A DNA stretch of 64,000 nt from Mantis religiosa (Eukaryota > Arthropoda > Insecta > Mantodea > Mantidae): assembly GCA_030765055.1 (NCBI GenBank), contig CM060951.1:47279715-47343714 (forward strand), given 5' to 3'. This document shows positions 59,935 to 64,000 of this stretch, in pieces. Position numbers and translations under genes: made by a program. Each line of letters begins with the position of its first letter. Within the stretch, counting starts at the first letter, position 1. The notes beneath the pieces were generated by a model, which was given only the letters and a program-made list of their open reading frames with translations, did no database searches and was not told where the DNA came from.

Positions 59935-61130
59935 TTTTTTCGTTTATTCATTACAATTAGCATGCCTCATTGCATGGTAGTATTATATTCATTACATTAT
60001 ATATTTTAACAGTTGATTTTACAAATTATACATATTTACATATATTTACAGGTTAATGGAATTGATATATTTACAAAGTGCTCTTAAATAGTGTTTTACA
60101 AGATTCTGGATGGTTACTGGCCACTTGCTTTCATTTTATTCACATCTTGTATTAGCTTGGCTCTTTGTTGTCTTGTATCTGCACATTCGTATATTATATT
60201 GTTTACGGTTTGTTGAAAGTTATTACATGTGCTTTTTGGATCTTCTATTATTTGAAATCTGTGTAAATATGCTTTGGTTTTCCCGTGGCCGGAAACTATT
60301 GCTGTGAAAACTGGTGTTATAGGAAGGTTTCTCTCAAGTTTATCTTTTACTGAAGGAAAGAATGATTTGCTGAGAGCCCCTTTGTCCGTGGTATTCCACC
60401 TATTCTGCCAGATCTAATGTCCTGTTTTTTTCTATTTCAGTAATAATTGTAGATTTAGGTATCATTTTGTAGCTATTGGGCAAATCTGAATCTTAAGCAG
60501 CAGATTTGGCTAGTTTGTCTGCTAACTCATTACCAGATATACCTACATGGTCTTTCACCCAACTGAATTGTATTCTCCATTGTTATCGTTCTAAGGTTTT
60601 CCATATATTGAGGGTTTTCTCTGCTATTGCATTATGTTTGTTGTTATTCCGCAGAATGGCTAGGGTTACTGTACCGCCTGAATATATCGCTGCAGTCTTC
60701 TCTTCCTCCGGTGTGTTGTTGAAGATTTGGAGTTCCTGTAGCGCTTTCAATATGTCCAGTTTTTCTGCCTGATTATTAGAACATCTTCCGTCCAGCTTGT
60801 ATTTTAGCTCTCGAATTGAGGTTCCTTGTTTGAATATCACAACTGCTGCACCCTGCTCTCCTGTTTTGCTTCCATCCCTGTATATTTTGAATATGTAGTC
60901 TTCATCGTCAGCTTCTTTAACTTCAGGTGTTTCTGCAGGGTGGTTCCAGTCGCTGGGGGGCAAGGGTGCGTCATAGTCTTGTTCACTATGCATGAAGTTG
61001 TACAGTTTGACCTTCCCTTCAACTGTGATATCAATGGGTTGAATACGAGCAATGACGCAAGATGCCTCATATGAAGTAGTCCTGTGTGCCTTCGTAATTT
61101 TTATGTTAAAAAACTTGTGGATTCTCACAT
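59935..61130 (-). mobile_element. LINE 3' half with RNase H domain (R1/LOA-like group)
   Basis: Minus-strand element truncated at its 5' side near 61,130 in a TG-rich microsatellite. It ends at about 59,935 after GAATAAACGAAAAAATG, a polyadenylation-like signal plus a short A-rich tail. A CACACATACAC motif lies on both sides, compatible with a target duplication, although the simple repeat makes this ambiguous. Presence of an RNase H domain places it in the R1/LOA/I group of non-LTR elements. Confidence 0.75.
60235..61128 (-). pseudogene. LINE ORF2 C-terminal part: RNase H and zinc-knuckle region
   Basis: The frame 61,128-60,583 starts in the reverse-transcriptase thumb (HRTTSYEASCVIARIQPIDI). 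It then has the RNase H motifs: IYRDGSK (first Asp kept; Thr to Arg before it), NNQAEKLDILKAL (Glu kept) and IYSGGTVTL, where the family has TDS, so the third acidic residue is Gly. After a frameshift near 60,580, WVKDHVGISGNELADKLAKS follows with the last Asp. Further on, VSGHGKTKAYLHRFQI and YECADTRQQRAKL form the usual C-terminal block, losing the expected CPC cysteines. It is inactive as it stands. Confidence 0.82.
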
Positions 61131-61168
61131 GCGTGCGCGCGTGTGTGTGTATGTGTATGTGTGTGTGA
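61131..61168. repeat. (TG)n microsatellite
   Basis: GCGCGTGTGTGTGTATGTG-type run at the 5' truncation point of the LINE. Confidence 0.93.
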
Positions 61169-61443
61169 CTTAGTATTGATGTTCACCATTTTCCAAGTAC
61201 ACTCCTGGAAATGGAAATAAGAACACATTGACGCCGGTGTGTCAGACCCACCATACTTGCTCCGGACACTACGAGAGGGCTGTACAAGCAATGATCACAC
61301 GCACGGCACAGCGGACACACCAGGAACCGCGGTGTTGGCCGTCGAATGGCGCTAGCTGCGCATCGTTTGGTTACCACCGCCGTCAGTGTCAGCCAGTTTG
61401 CTGTGGCATACGGATCTCCATCGCAGTCTTTAACACTGGTAGC

Positions 61444-62466
61444 ATGCCGCGACCGCGTGGACGTGAACCGTATGTGCAGTTGACGGACTTTGAGCGAGGG
61501 CGTATAGTGGGCATGCGGGAGGCCGGGTGGACGTACCGCCGAATTGCTCAACACGTGGGGCGTGAGGTCTCCACACTACATCGATGTTGTCGCCAGTGGT
61601 CGGCGGAAGGTGCACGTGCCCGTCGACCTGGGACCGGAACGCAGCGACGCACGGATGCACACCAAGACCGTCGGATCCTACGCAGTACCGTAGGGGACCG
61701 CACCGCCACTTCCCAGCAAATTAGGGACACTGTTGCTGCTGGGGTATCGGCGAGGACCATTCGCAACCGTCTCCATGAAGCTGGGCTACGGTCCCGCGCA
61801 CCGTTAGGCCGTCTTCCGCTCACGCCCCAACATCGTGCAGCCCGCCTCCAGTGGTGTCGCGACAGGCGTGAATGGAGGGACAAATGGAGACGTGTCGTCT
61901 TCAGTGATGAGAGTCGCGTCTGCCTTGGTGCCAATGATGGTCGTATGCGTGTTTGGCGCCGTGCAGGTGAGCGCCACAATCAGGACTGCACACGTCCGAG
62001 GCACACAGGGCCAACACCCGGCATCATGGTGTGGGGAGCGATCTCCTACACTGGCCGTACACCTCTGGTGTTCGTCGAGGGGACACTGAATAGTGCATGG
62101 TACATCCAAACCGTCATCGAACCCATCGTTCTACCATTCCTAGACCGGCAAGGGAACTTGCTGTTCCAACAGGACAATGCACGTCCGCATGAATCCCGTG
62201 CCACTCAACGTGCTCTAGAAGGTGTAAGTCAACTACCCTGGCCAGCAAGATCTCCGGATCTGTCCCCCATTGAGCATGTTTGGGACTGGATGAAACGTCG
62301 TCTCACGCGGTCTGCACGTCCAGGACGAAAGCTGGTCCAACTGAGGCGCCAGCTGGAAATGGCATGGCAAGCCGTTCCACAGGACTTTATCCAGCATCTC
62401 TACGATCGTCTCCATGGGAGAATAGCAGCGTGCATTGCTGCGAAAGGTGGATATACACGGTACTAG
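61444..62466 (+). CDS. Tc1-like transposase (DD32E), 340 aa, intact
   Basis: A cut-and-paste transposase that would bind the flanking inverted repeats and insert at TA in the nucleus. The ATG at 61,444 is chosen because MPRPRGREPYVQLTDFERGR matches the family's start; the frame is open further upstream without a conserved sequence. The N-terminal part has paired helix-turn-helix segments (about 14-55 and 85-115), including WTYRRIAQHVG. Catalytic acids are visible as SDES (Asp155), QQDNARPH (Asp244) and SPIEHVWD (Glu277), with 32 residues between the last two instead of the 34 usual in Tc1. VWGAI (about 197-201) and the closing GGYTRY are also typical. No stop or frameshift is present, and the length fits a full enzyme. 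Activity is possible but not shown by sequence alone. Confidence 0.95.
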   Translation: MPRPRGREPYVQLTDFERGRIVGMREAGWTYRRIAQHVGREVSTLHRCCRQWSAEGARARRPGTGTQRRTDAHQDRRILRSTVGDRTATSQQIRDTVAAGVSARTIRNRLHEAGLRSRAPLGRLPLTPQHRAARLQWCRDRREWRDKWRRVVFSDESRVCLGANDGRMRVWRRAGERHNQDCTRPRHTGPTPGIMVWGAISYTGRTPLVFVEGTLNSAWYIQTVIEPIVLPFLDRQGNLLFQQDNARPHESRATQRALEGVSQLPWPARSPDLSPIEHVWDWMKRRLTRSARPGRKLVQLRRQLEMAWQAVPQDFIQHLYDRLHGRIAACIAAKGGYTRY

Positions 62467-62558
62467 TGCCGACACTGTACATGCTCTGTTGCCTGTGTCT
62501 ATGTGCCTATGGTTCTGTCAGTGTGATCATGTGATGTATCTGACCCCAGGAATATGTC

Positions 62559-62564
62559 AATAAA
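62559..62564 (+). terminator. Polyadenylation signal of the Tc1-like transposase
   Basis: AATAAA 93 bp after the stop codon and just inside the right terminal repeat. It is the only canonical signal in the element's 3' region. Confidence 0.6.
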
Positions 62565-62623
62565 GTTTCCTCTTCCTGGGACAATGAATTCACGGTGTTC
62601 TTATTTCAATTTCCAGGAGTGTA

Positions 62624-63652
62624 TATGACAAGAACATTTTCGAGATAATATCCACAACAGAAACTTCCTCTACATGGACACAATTTTGAAAATTAAAATA
62701 CTAATGTTTTAAGACATTCTATGACAAATGAAATGTAGAAACATATCGAATTCCTTGAATGTTCTGAGAATAACCTATGAACTGAAGTTTTTTGTATACA
62801 TAATAAACCGTAAGAGATATAGAGAGAATCTTAATCCAAAAATTACAAGTTTTCAATATACGAGCACATATACACTCAAACAGGAAGTTTTAATCCTTTT
62901 TATCATATATTTGGAATGAGTAGACTGATTTGAATGCATCATTGCTCTATTTTATATTGCTAAAGGGCTCTTTTCTGCACCTATTTTTTGAAGTCAAGAT
63001 ATAATATAAGCCTATTTTATAATTTAAATGCCAGTAAATGGCATTTTTCGCTAGGACTGAGATTAACATTTTCTGATAAATAATTAAACAAACTTCTTAT
63101 AACTAAAATATTTTATTTCGCACCATACAGATTCACTACAACTTGAAATTAATATTTCGTAATACAGAAGTAGAAGAATGCACTGCAGTAAACTCAGGAG
63201 CACTTGATTGAGTACACCAATTTTTCAAATTACATAAAATAATTTGTGAATAAATAATAATGTTTCAAACCGTTTATGTTTAGCACATGACTTATTTATT
63301 ATGAAATAATTTAGAAATAAAGGCTTTCCACCGTAAAGCTTTTCTTGTTCGACTTATTTATAAAATTGCGAAACAACTTCTGTATGATTTATTCACTATT
63401 CTCTATGATTGACTATTATCTAGATTTATTGTCTATGATTTTGGTGGAAGTGATGTGCTATAGAAATGACGAAACCGGAAACTAAAAATCAGACAAGGTA
63501 TGAAATAAAATATTGTAAAATAACCACATTTATTAAGTATTTATAAAAGTAAAAATAAACTACTAAAAATTACTACCCAAACTCATTGTCTAATATGATA
63601 ATTCGCAAGAACGTCAAGATCTTGACCACAAGAAAACAGCGTTGAGAATTTT
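62624..63652. other. Spacer, nothing recognised
   Basis: Strongly AT-rich; no open frame of note. Confidence 0.5.
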
Positions 63653-63879
63653 GACGTATTTCAGCCGGGAGCGAGGTCTGGAATGTGTGTGACGTCAGAC
63701 AAGAGCCGTGTAGTACCAAGTTGCCTATATAAATTTCGCTGTGAGTTAAGAATCTGAGGGTTCAGTCAGTTGGAGCGCACTCGATGACAAAAATGTAGCT
63801 GTCACGTACCAAAGTGAACTACACGTCTCTTGTCTGAAGTCACATACATGGCAGACCTCGCTCCCGGCTGAAATACGTG
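63653..63879. repeat. Inverted repeat, arms about 62 bp, loop about 100 bp
   Basis: The left arm, ACGTATTTCAGCCGGGAGCG then AGGTCTG and GACAAGAGCCGTGTAGT (63,653-63,715), is matched by the reverse complement of 63,817-63,879 with about five differences. The loop holds a TATA-like and initiator-like sequence. It may be a small foldback element or two converging copies. Confidence 0.85.
63726..63768 (+). promoter_or_regulatory. Possible Pol II core promoter
   Basis: TATATAAAT (63,726-63,734) is followed by the arthropod initiator-like TTCAGTCAGT, with the expected start A at 63,764. The distance from TATAAA to that A is about 36 bases, somewhat longer than the usual 30. No coding region follows before the window ends, so this is only a suggestion. 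Confidence 0.3.
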
Positions 63880-64000
63880 AAATACAGATTTCCGAGAGGT
63901 TATTCACTCGCCGCACGGACATTGTGTCTGTTTGGCTCGACAAATGTGTGCGAATTTGTTGTTTTTTTTTTCTGTTATGAAATTAGCCAAGTTGAAACCT

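Larger units (their letters stand above)
61200..62621 (+). mobile_element. Intact Tc1-like DNA transposon (1,422 bp)
   Basis: The terminal inverted repeats are 27 bp with one mismatch: left CACTCCTGGAAATGGAAATA then AGAACAC; the right reverse complement differs only at position 14. TA lies directly outside both ends (61,198-61,199 and 62,622-62,623). It carries one uninterrupted transposase gene, a 216-bp leader within the same open frame, and AATAAA at 62,559-62,564. It is much richer in G+C than its surroundings. From memory, near-identical ends occur in many arthropod genomes. Confidence 0.96.

Noticed and set aside
61548..61979. Minus-strand frames of 143 aa and others across the Tc1-like element
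   Set aside because: They are antisense shadows of the GC-rich transposase gene on the plus strand.

Overview
This window looks like repeat-rich nuclear DNA from an insect. It has AT-rich spacers, long microsatellites, many tRNA-derived SINEs with A-rich tails, and Tc1/mariner, hAT-like, CACTA-like and non-LTR elements. From memory, the SINE bodies and the reverse-transcriptase C-terminus resemble those of cockroaches and termites. That placement is an inference and was not searched. No prokaryotic gene layout and no convincing host protein-coding exon was found. Nearly everything that can be named is transposable or repetitive, so the window is probably an intergenic stretch or part of a very large intron.

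Layout. 0-10 kb: AC/AG and AAT microsatellites; two inverted copies of a CACTG-ended DNA element, one split by a 746-bp solo LTR; SINEs of three families; a SINE interrupted by 147-bp tandem units. 10-20 kb: first copy of a GC-rich ~500-bp repeat ('R'), a 1.42-kb hAT-like non-autonomous element with an 8-bp target duplication, and an internally deleted mariner. 20-30 kb: a decayed 1.58-kb Tc1-like element with double repeats at each end, a CR1-like LINE cut by a second LINE with a 13-bp target duplication, and a second R copy with a 10-bp target duplication. 30-40 kb: a 1.1-kb TIR element, several SINEs, a palindrome, an ATTT microsatellite, and a hairpin built from tRNA-like units. 40-53 kb: mostly unannotatable sequence, a SINE with a perfect 15-bp target duplication, and a LINE endonuclease relic broken by a SINE. 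52-59 kb: two more head-to-head arrays of tRNA-like ~310-bp units, the second 1.1-kb TIR element, and a third R copy that carries a nested DDE-transposase relic. 59-64 kb: the 3' half of an RNase H-bearing LINE; an intact Tc1-like element with a full 340-aa transposase reading frame, 27-bp inverted repeats and TA flanks; and a palindrome around a TATA/initiator-like sequence.

How the parts relate. The elements do not form a pathway. They form layers of insertions whose order can be read from target duplications. Only the Tc1-like transposase at 61,444-62,466 is uninterrupted; every other coding trace is frameshifted, truncated or has lost a catalytic residue. The items most worth follow-up are the R family, the tRNA-like head-to-head units, the CACTG element with its conserved protein, and the intact DD32E transposon.
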